This document shows, piece by piece, positions 45,655-57,599 of a DNA stretch of 64,000 nt. Every line of letters begins with the position of its first letter. Position 1 is the first letter of the stretch. This DNA is from Gigaspora margarita (lineage: Eukaryota; Glomeromycota; Glomeromycetes; Diversisporales; Gigasporaceae): assembly GCA_009809945.1 (NCBI GenBank), contig WTPW01000579.1:116647-180646 (forward strand). Reading direction: 5' to 3'. Both the position numbers and the translations under genes were made by a program. The notes below the pieces were generated by a model. The model saw only the letters and a program-made list of their open reading frames with translations, was not told where the DNA came from and did not search any database.

Positions 45655-46718
45655 CATATCAGTCAGAGAATATGTCCCACTTGTTAATATATGAGTGTTA
45701 GTTCATAATAAAAATTATAATAAAAACATATAAATTTACTATAAACTTTAAGCAAAACATTCTTTTCGGCTTACAGATTAACTTTTTTCCAAACTTTGGG
45801 ATTAAGCATATCGAGGATAGTAGATTAAGGTTATTTAGAACACTTTTTTAAAATTTTGCAAATTTTGTACAAATCGAAAATGTAACTTCGCGAAAAACAA
45901 ATATTTGCTAATTTTAAGATGATAAATATATGTAAAAACATGCTCTGAACAACTTTACTTAGGCGACGAAAGTAGGTTACCTTGTAAGAAAAATGGGTTA
46001 TCTATGTACTAAAGTTAAAATTTATCGTATTTCATGATAAAACGTTTTTTTCTTATTAGGTAACCTACTTTGGGCTCTTAAGCAAAGTTGTTCGGCATGT
46101 AATTTTACATCACATTTAAGATTGATTCGCGTTTTTCGAACCTTTTACTAAGTGAAAAATGGGTTTAAAGTTCGAAATAAAATTTTTTTTTTAAAAAAAA
46201 AATTTATTTCAAACTTTAAACCCATTTTTCACTTAGTAAAAGGTTCGAAAAACGCGAATCAATCTTAAATGTGATGTAAAATTACATGCCGAACAACTTT
46301 GCTTAAGAGCCCAAAGTAGGTTACCTAATAAGAAAAAAACGTTTTATCATGAAATACGATAAATTTTAACTTTAGTACATAGATAACCCATTTTTCTTAC
46401 AAGGTAACCTACTTTTGTCGCCTAAGTAAAGTTGTTCAGAGCATGTTTTTACATATATTTATCATCTTAAAATTAGCAAATATTTGTTTTTCGTGAAGTT
46501 ACATTTTCGATTTGTACAAAATTTGCAAAATTTTAAAAAAGTGTTCTAAATAACCTTAATCTACTATCCTCGATATGCTTAATCCCAAAGTTTGGAAAAA
46601 AGTTAATCTGTAAGCCGAAAAGAATGTTTTGCTTGAAGTTTATAGTAAATTTATATGTTTTTATTATAATTTTTACTATTATTTGTCACTCAGTGTGACA
46701 TGCACCCTGACTGATATG
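45655..46718. repeat. Near-perfect inverted repeat of about 1 kb
   Basis: From about 45709 to 46675 the two halves are reverse complements with only a handful of differences, meeting at a T/A run at about 46190. Shared blocks include GGCTTACAGATTAACTTTTT, GGTAACCTACTT and AACGCGAATCAATC. Pairing continues imperfectly outward to CATATCAGTCAG (45655) and CTGACTGATATG (to 46718). It has no coding capacity. No target duplication was resolved. Confidence 0.92.
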
Positions 46719-47105
46719 TGGTCACAAATTGTTACACGAAAAAAAATTAATTATAAGATCTAAATATGAGCCATTGAAACAAAAATTTCACCAACAATTA
46801 CAGCAGCTTTGGTGAAAAGCACAGAGATCGTTGCTGGAAAATTTTGATAAATCTCGGTAAAGGTACAGATAATAATATCCCTACGACTATTAAAATACAA
46901 ATAATAATAATATGATACCAAACGAGGTTATTCCATCGCAATTTATTTCATAACATTACAATCTCTGTGATAAAAATAAGCGAGTTCAACGCTAATGAAA
47001 AATATTTTAGGATTCCTTCACCGTTTTTAAATATAGTCAAGCCAAGAAGAGCAAGTGTAGTTAGGGAGCCCGCGTAGTGAGTACAGTAAATTGGTTTTTG
47101 ATTAA

Positions 47106-47384
47106 TTACCTAGTAACTGACGTAAAGGGTATGTTAAGAAACGACCAAAGAGCCGAAAGAGCTAAAATAGTTTTAGTAAAATCTTCTAACAAAATGTGAC
47201 ACATAGCTAAACATACCGATCTTTCGCGCCAAGTTCTATCTCTTGCCACGAAAGCTCGAATATAAGTAATTTTTGCATTGTTATCAGGCAGGGCATTAAA
47301 TTCAAATATTTCTCGTGGGATTATACTATTATATACTTCTGTTTCATCAGGATTGAGACCAAGTTGGGCGGGGATGCCAGCCAT
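47106..47384 (-). CDS. Hypothetical 92-residue protein
   Basis: The ATG at 47384 (MAGIPAQLGLNPDETEV) was chosen because the upstream in-frame extension is a low-complexity leader rich in Leu and Ser. The middle contains FVARDRTWRERSVCLAMCH and the tail ILALSALWSFLNIPF could be a membrane or amphipathic helix. The sequence composition is protein-like and the frame is clean to a stop. No family was recognised. Another exon could follow. Confidence 0.5.
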   Translation of the reverse strand: MAGIPAQLGLNPDETEVYNSIIPREIFEFNALPDNNAKITYIRAFVARDRTWRERSVCLAMCHILLEDFTKTILALSALWSFLNIPFTSVTR

Positions 47385-47529
47385 TTTAGTTGTTGAAGAG
47401 TTGGATAGAATTGATACGTGCATAGAATTGAATAACATTGATAAGAGTTTAGAGATGAAAAGAATTGATAAGAGTTTAAAGATGGTGTATAAATACAATC
47501 AAAATGACAAATGATGTCTACGCTGGATC

Positions 47530-47772
47530 TAGGGTTGTGTTACATAAATTACAATTTTTCATTTACGTAAGTTTTAGAAAATTAAATGTCATGTAATTTT
47601 CATCGTCATACATAAAGTACCAGAATTACAGAAATTCAGCTAGTATTATTGCATCATTTGAATCACTGAAAATTTGATCTTAGAAACTAAATGTCATGTA
47701 TTTAAAATTACAATTATATGAAACTCAAAATTACACAAAGTTACTTAAAATTATTGTAATTTGACATCCCTA
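47530..47772. mobile_element. hAT-type MITE with AAATTACA motifs
   Basis: Termini TAGGGTTGT and, as reverse complement, TAGGGATGT are flanked by GCTGGATC and GCCGGATC (7 of 8; 47522-47529, 47773-47780). AAATTACA / TGTAATTT words recur throughout the 243 bp. Confidence 0.78.
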
Positions 47773-47893
47773 GCCGGATCATAATAATTTTATTTTCTGG
47801 CTTGAATTATACGTGTACTGTGTAAATTATCAATTTAATCAATTGTTTTAACAAATATGAAGTTCAGACAATTTTCATTTGTATGAACATGTG

Positions 47894-48009
47894 TTGTGTC
47901 CCAGATATCAATTTGTCCTAAATGTCAAATTATCAACCTAATCAAATTAATTTAGGTAATTAAATTTGTCCTAATTGATAATTGGGTCAAATTTAGATTT
48001 GGGGCACAA
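47894..48009. mobile_element. Small TIR element with TTGTGYCCC ends
   Basis: Ends TTGTGTCCCAGATATC and, as reverse complement, TTGTGCCCCAAATCTAA pair, with inner AATTTGTCCTAA / TTAGGACAAATTT arms. CATGTG flanks both sides (47888-47893, 48010-48015). Superfamily uncertain. Confidence 0.6.
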
Positions 48010-48015
48010 CATGTG

Positions 48016-48900
48016 TATTGCAATGCAATAATACATCTTAACTGATATTCTCGGTTTTAATTTCAGTACATTTCTTTTTAAGTTCAGGTATTTCTGCATT
48101 CTCCTTCCTAAGTTTATCAATCTCGGCTTACAAGCTTATAATTCAATTCTCTCAACGAGTCGTCTTTAGATTGTATGTTTGCCATGTCTCGTAGAGTTAT
48201 TTTTAAGAAGTTTGTTTTTTATATAAAATGCGGATATATTCAATTCTTTATCGTGAAGATATAAATTCTCGATCATATTCAAGTTAGTATATATTGATAT
48301 TATTAAAAAGCAGTAAAATCCCAGAAACACATGCAAAAGTAATGTTTATGTAAAATCGGGCTTTATTTGAAACAACAAAATAATATAATGAACTTTTTCA
48401 GACAAAGCAAACCTTCGAATCTATTATTAAAACTTACATTGTAACTTACATAATAACACATGATTTTGAAATTGTTGACTAACGTAAAAATCACTCGTAG
48501 GTTGCATTGTAAGTTACATCAAAATTTTGAAATTTAATACAAGGTTACAACCATAATCTAGAGAAAAACCTATTTTCCATAACACTGATCACTTTGCCAA
48601 AAAATTTCGAGATGCAACGTCTCCGTATTTTCTAGATATAGTAAAATATTGATTGCCAAAAAAAGTTTATCTTGAAGAATTGTTTTATTAATACAAATAA
48701 ATGAACTTTCTATACCAAAACCACTACTCTAACCCGACCTAAAAGTTGTTAGAAAAAAGGAACACCTTTTTTATTAAAAGCACATGATATTTATTTTAAT
48801 CTAACTAGCCATCTTACACTTAAAATAAGTAGATACAACTTATTAGATATGATCAGAATATATTCTTAAATTATTTCTACAGTATAAAATAAAACCTTTC
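48016..48900. other. Intergenic, no gene recognised
   Basis: GTAACTTACAT-type words at about 48438-48530 may be remains of another small element. Otherwise nothing is seen. Confidence 0.35.
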
Positions 48901-49460
48901 TTACAAAAAGAGTTCATCTATATCATTATTATCAGATGAAGGAATAAATGAACGAATTTTTTTTTTTTGTATTTTTTCTTGCTTAACAAATTCGTTTCGG
49001 ATTACTGCAAAAAAGTTAAGATTCTTCAAATGAGAAGGGTATTATACATGAGGCTAATCCAATAGCCAAATATTTCTTTTTATCAATGAGGGAAATAGGA
49101 AATAACGTGAGTCTATCGCTAATTGCTTAATTGCTTAAATACAATATGTTCTAACTTTTTTGCGTCCTCAATCGAACAATCAAAATTGTTTGCAAGTATT
49201 TTGCATAAACTGCAAACAGAAGCTTTTTGAATCCCCAACAGTGTGTTTTTTAGCAGAATTAAATGGTGATCCAGAAACTTCAATATCTAAAATTTTGGTC
49301 GCGTCTGATAATCGCCAAATTAACAAATCCATATTTGCACCTTTTATTGATCTAACGTCTTTTTCAATCCATTCATATTTTATGTCAGGATAAGAATTTC
49401 TAAAAGCTCGAAGAATTGGTGAAATACACTGGTGTCAAAAACTTGAATGTTGCAGTGAAG
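48901..49460 (-). pseudogene. Decayed gene of unknown, probably lineage-expanded family
   Basis: On the minus strand a frame reads ISPILRAFRNSYPDIKYEW, WIEKDVRSIKGANMDLLIW and LDIEVSGSPF (about 49430-49260). After breaks it continues FAVIRNEFVKQEKIQ and RSFIPSSDNNDIDELFL to a stop at 48901-48903. Frame changes near HTVGDSK (about 49235) and in the 49080-49140 stretch suggest frameshifts, though an intron cannot be excluded. A further coding-like piece on the same strand (PHSFEIKEFWRERNHRIIL, about 50590-50520) may belong to the same gene. Function unknown. Confidence 0.5.
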
Positions 49461-50905
49461 TCTAACAGAGTGCTTCTAATGAAAAAAGTGAACCTAGCAT
49501 CTTCTGTTATTTCGTAATCTTCAACTGCAGTCTCCGCTATTATCTTAGATGTAAAATTACTCCAAGTTTTTTAACTATTGAACTATTTAGGAATGATTTA
49601 TTTCGCATTTTTCTTCATATAATTGCTTGTCAATTGTTTCTTTGACAAGATGTAATATTGACCCAAAAGCACAAATCATGTGCAGTAGAGTATTGATTGT
49701 ATGCTTGTTTGATGGTGTACTTTCATGGGAATCATAAACTCTACGAATATATTGTTTGCTGTAGATTCATTTTTATCCTTGATAAATTTCAAAAATAGAA
49801 AAATAGCATAATAATATTAGAATTATGAGTATATATAAACATAAAAACTTTCAGTATCTGCCTCAAATTCTTCGTAATCTGATTTCAGTGAATCCATTTC
49901 TGTTGAGCTCTCAGCATAGCAAACTCTTTTTTTGTTCTCTTAGTACTGTATTTGAAGGTTCTTCCTATAAAAACAATATATCATGTAAGAAGATATTTTG
50001 TTGCTGGCTATACATTAAAAATATGATGGAAAATAATTTACTTTATCTTCTGGAGTTTGTGGCTGTTTAGTTTCATTCTAATTATATAAAACAATAAATT
50101 TGATCATTATTTTTGAGTGATGACACTGTTATTATATTTATTATATACCTTTTCCATTCCATATTTACATTTATTTGAGCAACCATCTTCGTTATTAACC
50201 TCAATTTCTTAACGTACATTAAAAAAATCAACTGAGTCAACAAAGAAAAATAACCACAATGGCATTGTACATAACGAGGGGCTGTAAATATTTAATAAAA
50301 ATATCCTGAGCCGTTGGGTATTAGCAGAAATGAAGTTTCCGCTTGTACACATACGGATCAGGGTATTTTTAATAAATATCCCATGAACTTGATATAGTGA
50401 TCAGGGTATTTACTAATAAACATACCTGATCGTAGTTTCTTAGATTGTTCATCTTACTGAGAACTAAAACATCACTCATTTCATCTAATTTGGTTGATAA
50501 TTTTTTCAGTACTTTTCACAGTCTTTTCTTTAAGAATAATTCGATGATTTCTTTCTCGCCAAAATTCTTTGATCTCGAAAGAATGGGGATTCATTCTAAA
50601 TGCAAATGAGATAATTATTTGTTAGTTTTTATTGAAATTGCCTCTTACTTATTTTGAAGTGATTAAAAAGAGTCCAGAGGTGCGCCTTTCACCTCAATGA
50701 AAGTTTTTTTCACCTCAACCTAGTACGAGTGCCTACCACCTCGATAGCAGGGTTCTTCAGCCTCAACCGATACTCCTTCCTCCTTCCTCTTAGACGATAA
50801 TATTGAATAATAATAAAAAAAGTACTTAACTGTTGATTCGTAAACTAATAATGCTTGTTTGGCTTTTTTTCTTTTTTCTTCTGATACTTCTTTATCATCC
50901 TTAAT
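49461..50905. other. Mixed region upstream of the decayed minus-strand gene
   Basis: It contains the coding-like minus-strand piece at 50520-50590, a TCACCTCAA pyrimidine cluster at 50688-50770, and two GATCAGGGTATTTWTTAATAA repeats (50348-50430). No intact gene is seen; the plus-strand frame at 49825-50070 is not convincing. Confidence 0.35.
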
Positions 50906-50909
50906 ACTA

Positions 50910-51262
50910 TAGTGCGGGACACCTTAAACCAGCAACTTTTTTTTAAATTGGCCAAATTTAAGTCAAAATACTAAATTTTAATTGGTTAATAATTTGAAAT
51001 TTTATTATGTTTTTTTTTTAATTTTTTTATTATGCTTTTTTTTAATATAAGTGACCAAATTTTACTTTTATTAGTAACTTTAAAAAGCAATAACACTTTC
51101 AAATTTATTAAATTAAAAAATAAATTCTGTAATTTTGTTCTATTTGTTTTTCTATATAATTTTACAAAAAAAAATTTTTTTATTTATCTATATTTTTTAT
51201 TTTTATAAATAAATTTAAAAAAATATTAGTTTTCACTTGCTGGTTTAAGGTGTCCCACACTG
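50910..51262. mobile_element. TA-flanked MITE, GGGACACCTTAAACCAGCAA ends (copy 1)
   Basis: Ends TAGTGCGGGACACCTTAAAC and, as reverse complement, CAGTGTGGGACACCTTAAAC continue to CAGCAA, flanked by TA (50908-50909, 51263-51264). The 353-bp interior is A/T-rich and noncoding. Confidence 0.85.
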
Positions 51263-51486
51263 TAGTCAAAAGAAGTTTATATTTATGATGTGCTTCGGAA
51301 CAGTTGCTCAAACTTTCTAACAAGTCAAGGTACTTTAGAAAATTCAAAAAAATTCAAGAGATTCCATTCTTCAGATTGCTCAAAAAATTCCATCACTGTT
51401 ATTTCTTCTCTGATACTTTGCCGTGAACATCCTTTTATGCTGTAGTATTGACTAGAGTTGCAGACATTAGAATATCAATTAACATA

Positions 51487-51651
51487 TACTATTGATGCTT
51501 GACGCAACTGATGAAGCCTGATGAAACCTTGACGCAACCTGATGAAACCATAAGTTGCGTCACTGACGCATGATGCATAACGCATGATGCAACTCAACCA
51601 TATGTTTTTAAGGGTCATGTGAGCAGTTGCGTCAGGTGCATCAGGCATCAT
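51487..51651. mobile_element. hAT-type MITE of TGATGC / GACGCAAC repeats
   Basis: TAACATAT flanks it (51480-51487 and 51652-51659, shared to within one base of the ends). The interior is almost wholly TGATGMA, GACGCAAC and their inverses. Termini are roughly TATTGATGC and GCATCATT. The small minus-strand frame here (51475-51657) is repeat-derived. Confidence 0.72.
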
Positions 51652-51667
51652 TAACATATGCTATGAC

Positions 51668-52810
51668 CAGTGTTGGCCTTGGACTGAACTGGTCCAGTGG
51701 ACCACTACTGGACTGGACCTGTCCAGTCCAGTTCCAATACTTACTGGAACTGGACCTAAATAATAAATATTTTTATGAATAAAAATAAATTATATTTATA
51801 AAATTTTATAACTATATTTATATATTGTATAAGATTTGTCTAACTATACAAATATATTAACTTGTATTTATTATTTAAATAGCATCTAAATTTTGCTACT
51901 ATACAAGTTTTATCTTATAATAAATAATTTTTATATCAATATATTAACATTTTTTTGATATAACTAAGCATTTAACTAAATTAATATTGTAATTGTTTAG
52001 TACTTAAAATTTGCTTTTATATAAGTTTTAATTTTAATTAATAATAATTTATAATGCAATAAAACTTTGTATTTAACTAAATTGGTATCGTGATTGTTAA
52101 TATCTAAATTTTACTATTATACAAGTTTTAGTTTTAATTAATAAATAATTTATAATATAAAAACTTGTCAATCTGAATAAACTGTTTGTATATAATATAC
52201 AACTACTTAGATAAGCTTGCAGAGTAATTAATTGAGTAGTTACTGTGATTTATAGAAAACAATTATTTAATAGTAAAAGTATTTTGCTGATTAACTAAAT
52301 TTATTATTATATTTTATACTATGAAATTTTAGTAAAATCACTATAAGGATTACTTTAATTAATTATAGTGATTGTGCATGATCTTAAACACCTTTAATCT
52401 TAATATTTTATATACATTTTCATAATCTATTAATATGTGATAATTCATATAAAAATATAAATAAAATTTGTAATTTGTTAATACTTATATAGATTTAGTA
52501 GATCCATAAAAGTTAAAGTTCCCCAACAAGCTTTCTGGTAGTAATTCTATGTAATTCTATAGAATAATGTAAAAATAAAAGGCCTTTGTAAATCTAAACT
52601 ATTAAAATTGAATTTTGGGATCTAGTGATATATTTCTATTTAGCAATTAGTATATATGTATATACAAATTATATAAAACCTATGCCCAATAAAAATTTTT
52701 TATACATATCATATGAAAACTGGACTGGACTGAAACTGGAACTAGTTCCAATGGAATGGTCCAGTCCAGTCTAGTTTTTAAAACTGAACTTAGGACTATA
52801 CCCAATACTG
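51668..52810. mobile_element. hAT-type element with GGACTGG arrays
   Basis: Termini CAGTGTTGGCC and, as reverse complement, CAGTATTGGGT are flanked by a perfect 8-bp duplication GCTATGAC (51660-51667, 52811-52818). The first 100 bp and last 100 bp are dense with ACTGGACTGGAC / GTCCAGTCCAG and TTCCAAT motifs. The 900-bp middle is nearly pure A/T. It begins 16 bp after the end of the preceding TGATGC element. Confidence 0.92.
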
Positions 52811-52861
52811 GCTATGACATATTGACATGACGTATTAGATATAATGTATTAACATTATATA

Positions 52862-53206
52862 CAGTGTGAAACAGCATAAACCAACACCTCCTGCACCAAA
52901 TTTTAAAATAAATACTCGACTCTGATTGGCTAATATAATGTAATCAATTGTGATTGGTTAAAAATTACATATGAGTTTCTTTTTTTATATATTAAATAGC
53001 AAATTTTTAATTTCTTAGTAAACTTTAAATTGATATAACTTCTTAAAATTAAAATAAAATAAAAATCTTTTCTGGCCAAATTGTAGCTTAGGCTTAAAGC
53101 TACAAATTGACTAAAAATTTTTATAAAAAACATTTTTTATTTTCAAGTTATATAAATTTTTGTAAAATACATATAAAAAGGTATTAGTTTATAGTGTCCT
53201 GCACTA
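52862..53206. mobile_element. TA-flanked MITE related to 50910-51262 (copy 2)
   Basis: Ends CAGTGTGAAACAGCATAAAC and, as reverse complement, TAGTGCAGGACACTATAAAC match the copy-1 terminus in pattern, with TA at 52860-52861 and 53207-53208. The copies are about 350 bp each with divergent middles. A minus-strand frame (52930-53133) is low complexity. Confidence 0.75.
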
Positions 53207-53299
53207 TATAAATTTTATATAGTATAAAAAAATAATTACCTTTGACTCTCTAAATGCCTGCAATAATAGTATTGACTACAAATGAAAAAATTTTAAAAA

Positions 53300-54007
53300 T
53301 AGGCATGCCTTGGCTACAAAACTTTCATTTTTGATACACCTGCACTTACTTTTTTGATACACTTAATGTACCCTTTCTTTTTGAAATACAAGGATATATG
53401 ACAATTTTAAAAATCATATGACTGCTATGTTTAAAATTGACCAATGGGATTATGAGTAAGATTCTAAAGAATTTATAAAAAAAGCATAAGGTCTTCTCAA
53501 TCGAAACTCAATTTTCTATTATGCTAACCTTGAATTAAATATTTAGCAAAGATTGTAAAAAAGAAAACTACAATCCCAAAGGTAGTAGAATCATCAAGAT
53601 TGGCTCAGAATATTGTGAGAATTGAGTAAAAACTTAGATTATTTAAAGTTTATTAAAAAATTTAAAAAAAATAGTGAAACTTTTTTAACACATGTCTCAT
53701 GATGTATTAAGCCAATTTTGATAATTTTATTACTACTAGCATAGTAAGTTACTTCTTTACAACTTTAACTAGAAGTCCAAGTATGATTGGCATAATAAAA
53801 AAATAAAAATTTTAAACTTTTTATAAATTTATTTAGAATTTTACTGCAATTCCATTGGTCGATGTAAGTGTGGTGGTCATGTGACTTTTTTAAATCGTTA
53901 TATTTTAAAAACATAATAAGATTTTTGAGTACATTTAGGTATATTAAAAAAGTAGATGCAGGTATATCAAAAATGAAAGTTTTGTGTCTTGGCTTGAGGC
54001 ATGCCCA
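53300..54007. mobile_element. TIR element with GGCATGCC ends
   Basis: Arms of about 60 bp are inverted copies: GGCATGCCTTGGCTACAAAA and ACTTTCATTTTTGATACACC against the right end. TA is present at the right and within the left terminus, so the exact left boundary is uncertain. Noncoding interior. Confidence 0.75.
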
Positions 54008-54268
54008 TACAAAATCACATGATATAAATTAACCAAACAAAATTAGTTAAAATTATAGCTTAAAAAATCAAATTTTTATATAGTTTACTATAAAATATTA
54101 ATTGAATCAAAGATTCAACAAAAAAAATACATATATATCAGATATATATATTAAAGTTCTACTACTATATGTGTTAGAAAATAAAGCTACCTTGTTGGGA
54201 ATAAAAGGTAATACAAAAAATTGGGGTAGCTTATTTTCATATAAAATCGATTTTTGGTTAACTACAGA

Positions 54269-54596
54269 TAGAGATGGCAAAGTCCTTAAGTCTAGAACTT
54301 TAGGACCTAGTTTGGAACCTGGTCTTTAAAGATAAATTCCAATTTAGAACCTAAGTCTATAGGTCCACAATAGGTTCTAATATAAAATATATTAAAGCTT
54401 AAAAATATTAGTAATAAGCAGTAAAAAAAAAATTTTAATTGGTTAAAAAGTATTAGGACTAAGTCCAAAAACTTAATCCTATTGGTCAAGTATAGGTTCT
54501 AGGACTTATTATATAAAAAACTAGTCTTTAGATCTGTGCGATAGGACTTATAGTTCTAGAACCAAGACCAGACCTAGACTAACTTTACTATCTCTA
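54269..54596. mobile_element. hAT-type MITE with GGACCTAG / AGTTCTAGGAC motifs
   Basis: Termini TAGAGATGGCAAAGT and, as reverse complement, TAGAGATAGTAAAGT are flanked by ACTACAGA and AGCACAGA (6 of 8). Motifs CTAGGACC, GGTTCTA and TTAGAAC recur in both orientations. Frames reading into it (54102-54329, 54307-54489) are not genes. Confidence 0.75.
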
Positions 54597-54604
54597 AGCA
54601 CAGA

Positions 54605-55109
54605 TAGTTGCTATATAGTAAAATCTAGATTCATATTTATGAATTTGAGAAATTTGGATATTGTCTCAGGGTATGTGGTTTATCACTCATTGTTTATTTA
54701 TTTTTATTGGTCCATATTGCAAATAATACTCTATTTTTAGATAATTATTAAAACCAGGTACCTTTATATGTTTTTTGATTATTTAATTAAAATTAGGACA
54801 AGAATTAATTAGGAGCTAGAATTAGAGATATTATATAGATAAAATAGCCTTTTTGGCTTTTTTTGATTAAGGCTTCAAGACAGATTTAGACACTTGCTTC
54901 TTGTAATTTTGGTGTTTTTTACTTTTTTTTTGTTTCTGTCTTATTGGGCTAATCTGTAACAATCAAAATTTACAATTTGATTGGCTATCAGTCATGTAAT
55001 AGTGCTTTGCTTTGACAGATTTCTATTTTTAGTTACCAAATTGTTAATTATATCTAACTTATTGATGTATCTGAAAAAAAGTGTATCATAGAGTTAGAAC
55101 CTCAAGAAT
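54605..55109. other. AT-rich, no gene recognised
   Basis: No coding frame or repeat boundary was identified. Confidence 0.4.
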
Positions 55110-55375
55110 TTTTTCTATCTGGATATAAGTAGAATTAAAAAATATAAATCCAGATTAATTCTATTTATATCCAGATATAAATATATCCAGATTAATAAGA
55201 TATATCCGGATATAAAACATATTTGGATATAAACATATCCAGATATATTTATCAATCCAGATATAAAACATATCCGGATATATTTATCAATCTGGATATA
55301 AAACATATCCAGATTAATAAAATATATCGAGATATGTTTTATATTCAGATTAATAAAATATATCTGAATATATTT
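55110..55375. repeat. ATATCCAGATATA motif array
   Basis: About 16 copies of ATATCYRGATATA or its half-site ATCCAGATTAAT occur in both orientations. The motif is self-complementary in part. The same motif fills 60965-61255. Termini and target duplication were not resolved, so it is listed as a repeat. The frame at 55115-55306 is the repeat read as protein. Confidence 0.8.
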
Positions 55376-55391
55376 TGACTTTTACTAAAAC

Positions 55392-55529
55392 GCAGCTAAT
55401 TAATTAGTATGCGATAATCTAAGTAAAAATGCTCTACACTCCTAAAAACCTTTTTCAAATGCAGCTAATTAATTAGTATGCGATAATCTAAGTAAAAATG
55501 CTCTACGCTCCTAAAAACCCTTTCCAAAC
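55392..55529. repeat. Two-copy tandem repeat, 69-bp unit
   Basis: GCAGCTAATTAATTAGTATG ... AAAAATGCTCTACRCTCC is repeated twice almost exactly. The reverse complement resembles 16080-16190. Confidence 0.9.
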
Positions 55530-55917
55530 ATTAGTTCTAATCCTAAATATATCAAAAATTTATACAAAATTTAAGAAAATTTATAAGCATATATATGCGG
55601 AACTAAAACAGATACTTAATTGTCACATTCAGCACAGTAGTAATTTATATAGAATCCAATTTTTTTAATAGATCATGTCACATCATAGTTAAATTTTAGC
55701 ATACATAGTTCCATAATGTAGCTTTTTTCAATTATCAAATTTGTACACAAAGTTATAATCAAAATTGAAAATGTTAAATTAAAATTTGGAGAAATTTTCT
55801 TTCGATTTTTAATTTCTATTATTCAAATTACGGAAAGTATAACCCTTTTAAATAATAAATAAGCATTATATAGATTAAAGTATTATAGCAAAATGTTGTA
55901 AGCTTGAATAGTACCGG
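55530..55917. other. AT-rich, no gene recognised
   Basis: Nothing beyond AT-rich sequence is seen. Confidence 0.4.
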
Positions 55918-55919
55918 TA

Positions 55920-56086
55920 AGGGAAGGGACAGAAATCAGCTAATTTTTTAGGAGGGTGGGGGGTTTATGGTTCAATCAGGTCTATATTGTTATAATTGGA
56001 TTTAATTGGCTAATATTTCAATCAGGTGGAGGGTGGGGGGTATTGCCTCTTAGTAAATAGAAATCACCTGATTTCTGTCCCTCCCC
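55920..56086. mobile_element. Small TIR element with GGGACAGAAATCAG ends
   Basis: AGGGAAGGGACAGAAATCAG and the reverse complement GGGGAGGGACAGAAATCAG pair, with TA flanking. Inside, AGGGTGGGGGGTTTATGG and AGGGTGGGGGGTATTGCC are direct copies, each next to CAATCAGGT. Confidence 0.72.
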
Positions 56087-56900
56087 TAAAATAACTATAA
56101 TTATTGTGCTTATCTACTAAATTAGATAAAAAAGAAAAGGAATTATAAATTAGCTTATTCTAAATAATCGATCAATAAATACTAGTAGATGATATATACG
56201 TACCTACCCATTAAATTAATAGTAAATGCCTATATCTAACTTTTTATTAAAATTTTTTAAAAATTAGTATTGAATATCATTATAATATTTAATTTAATAA
56301 TTACAATATAGTATATTTACCAATATATAGCATCAATACTAAATTCTTAAGAACTAGAGCACAAAACTTATTGTAAAATTTCAGAAATTTCTATTTAATT
56401 ACATTAATTTCTGGCTTGACTTTTCATTAGTTAGAAAATTTATGAATTCTCATAGGTCGTTATACCTAATTCTCTGATTTAAAAAAATATTGCTGGCAAA
56501 AGTTACCTGGAAATTTTGTGCTCTGTTCTGAACCCATCATGACATCTAATAAATTTATTTATAAAAGTTACTTTATAAGCAATGAACACTAAATACAGTA
56601 ATAAAAAAAAAATAAGAATAAAATCTGATAAATATATTGATTCCCTTTAAGATTATTCTTCTAAATCATCTAAGGATTATTCAAGTACATAAATTATCCT
56701 ATACTATTGGCTTTAACTTGGTACTATAAATTAGCTTAATAACGTAGACATTGATAGGAAATACTTGGTTCACATTTTCTAATAGCAAAAATTAGCTTTA
56801 CTGAAATCGAGACTATTTGTATTTGTTATGGCTCCTAGACTAGATCTAACTATTATAAAGTGTGCCAAATCTTATTAAAGGTACTAAAAAAACATATAGA
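56087..56900. other. AT-rich region with a probable small TIR element
   Basis: At about 56347-56533 inverted ends share AGAGCACAAAA (AAGAACTAGAGCACAAAAC against GTTCAGAACAGAGCACAAAA). The remainder up to the hAT relic is AT-rich without features. Confidence 0.5.
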
Positions 56901-57599
56901 ATGAAACTATTTATCTATTAAAAATAAGTAATTTCTTTTTAAGAATAGTATTGCATCTACTAAGTCTGGTGCAAGGCGGGTTCTTCTTGCTGTTATATAA
57001 GCACCCACGTCAGAAAATAAGCGCTCAGAGGGAACTGATATCAGGAATGAATAAATACTTCTGAGCAAGCTTACAAAGCAGTGAAAAGTTTGTACGTCTT
57101 TCTCTCCACTACATGAGAGGATTCTGATTTTTATAGACAATTTGTTCTTTTAGATATCGTATTAACTCATTTTCGTTAGCAGCTTGTGGAATGGATGTTG
57201 TAAATGAGCCCTATAATTCTGCACTTAATAAATCACATTCTTCTTCCTCTGTAATAATAGTAACCTCATCGTTAGCATTATTCTGATTAAATTGAGTTTC
57301 TAATTCTGCTAATTCTGCACGAAGTTGTATATCAGTATTTTTATGCTCATCATTGGTAGCAAATGGAAGTAATTTTAATACTCGAGGATCTAACATGAAA
57401 GTTTTTAGTCCTACTTCATCAGGGATACCCCATAATTTATCGAGTGATAAATAAATTGCAGCATGCAATTTCTCTAAAAGTCCTTCATAGTTTGTGGGGA
57501 GCAAATATCTTATGGTATTCGTATCATCTAATTCTTTTGTTTTATGTTCTAACAATAAAAAAAGCCCTTAATTATATTTTATTTGAGATAAAATAAACA

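Noticed and set aside
55392-55529. Target-site duplication of a large element
   Set aside because: The two 69-bp copies are adjacent tandem units, not flanks of an insertion.
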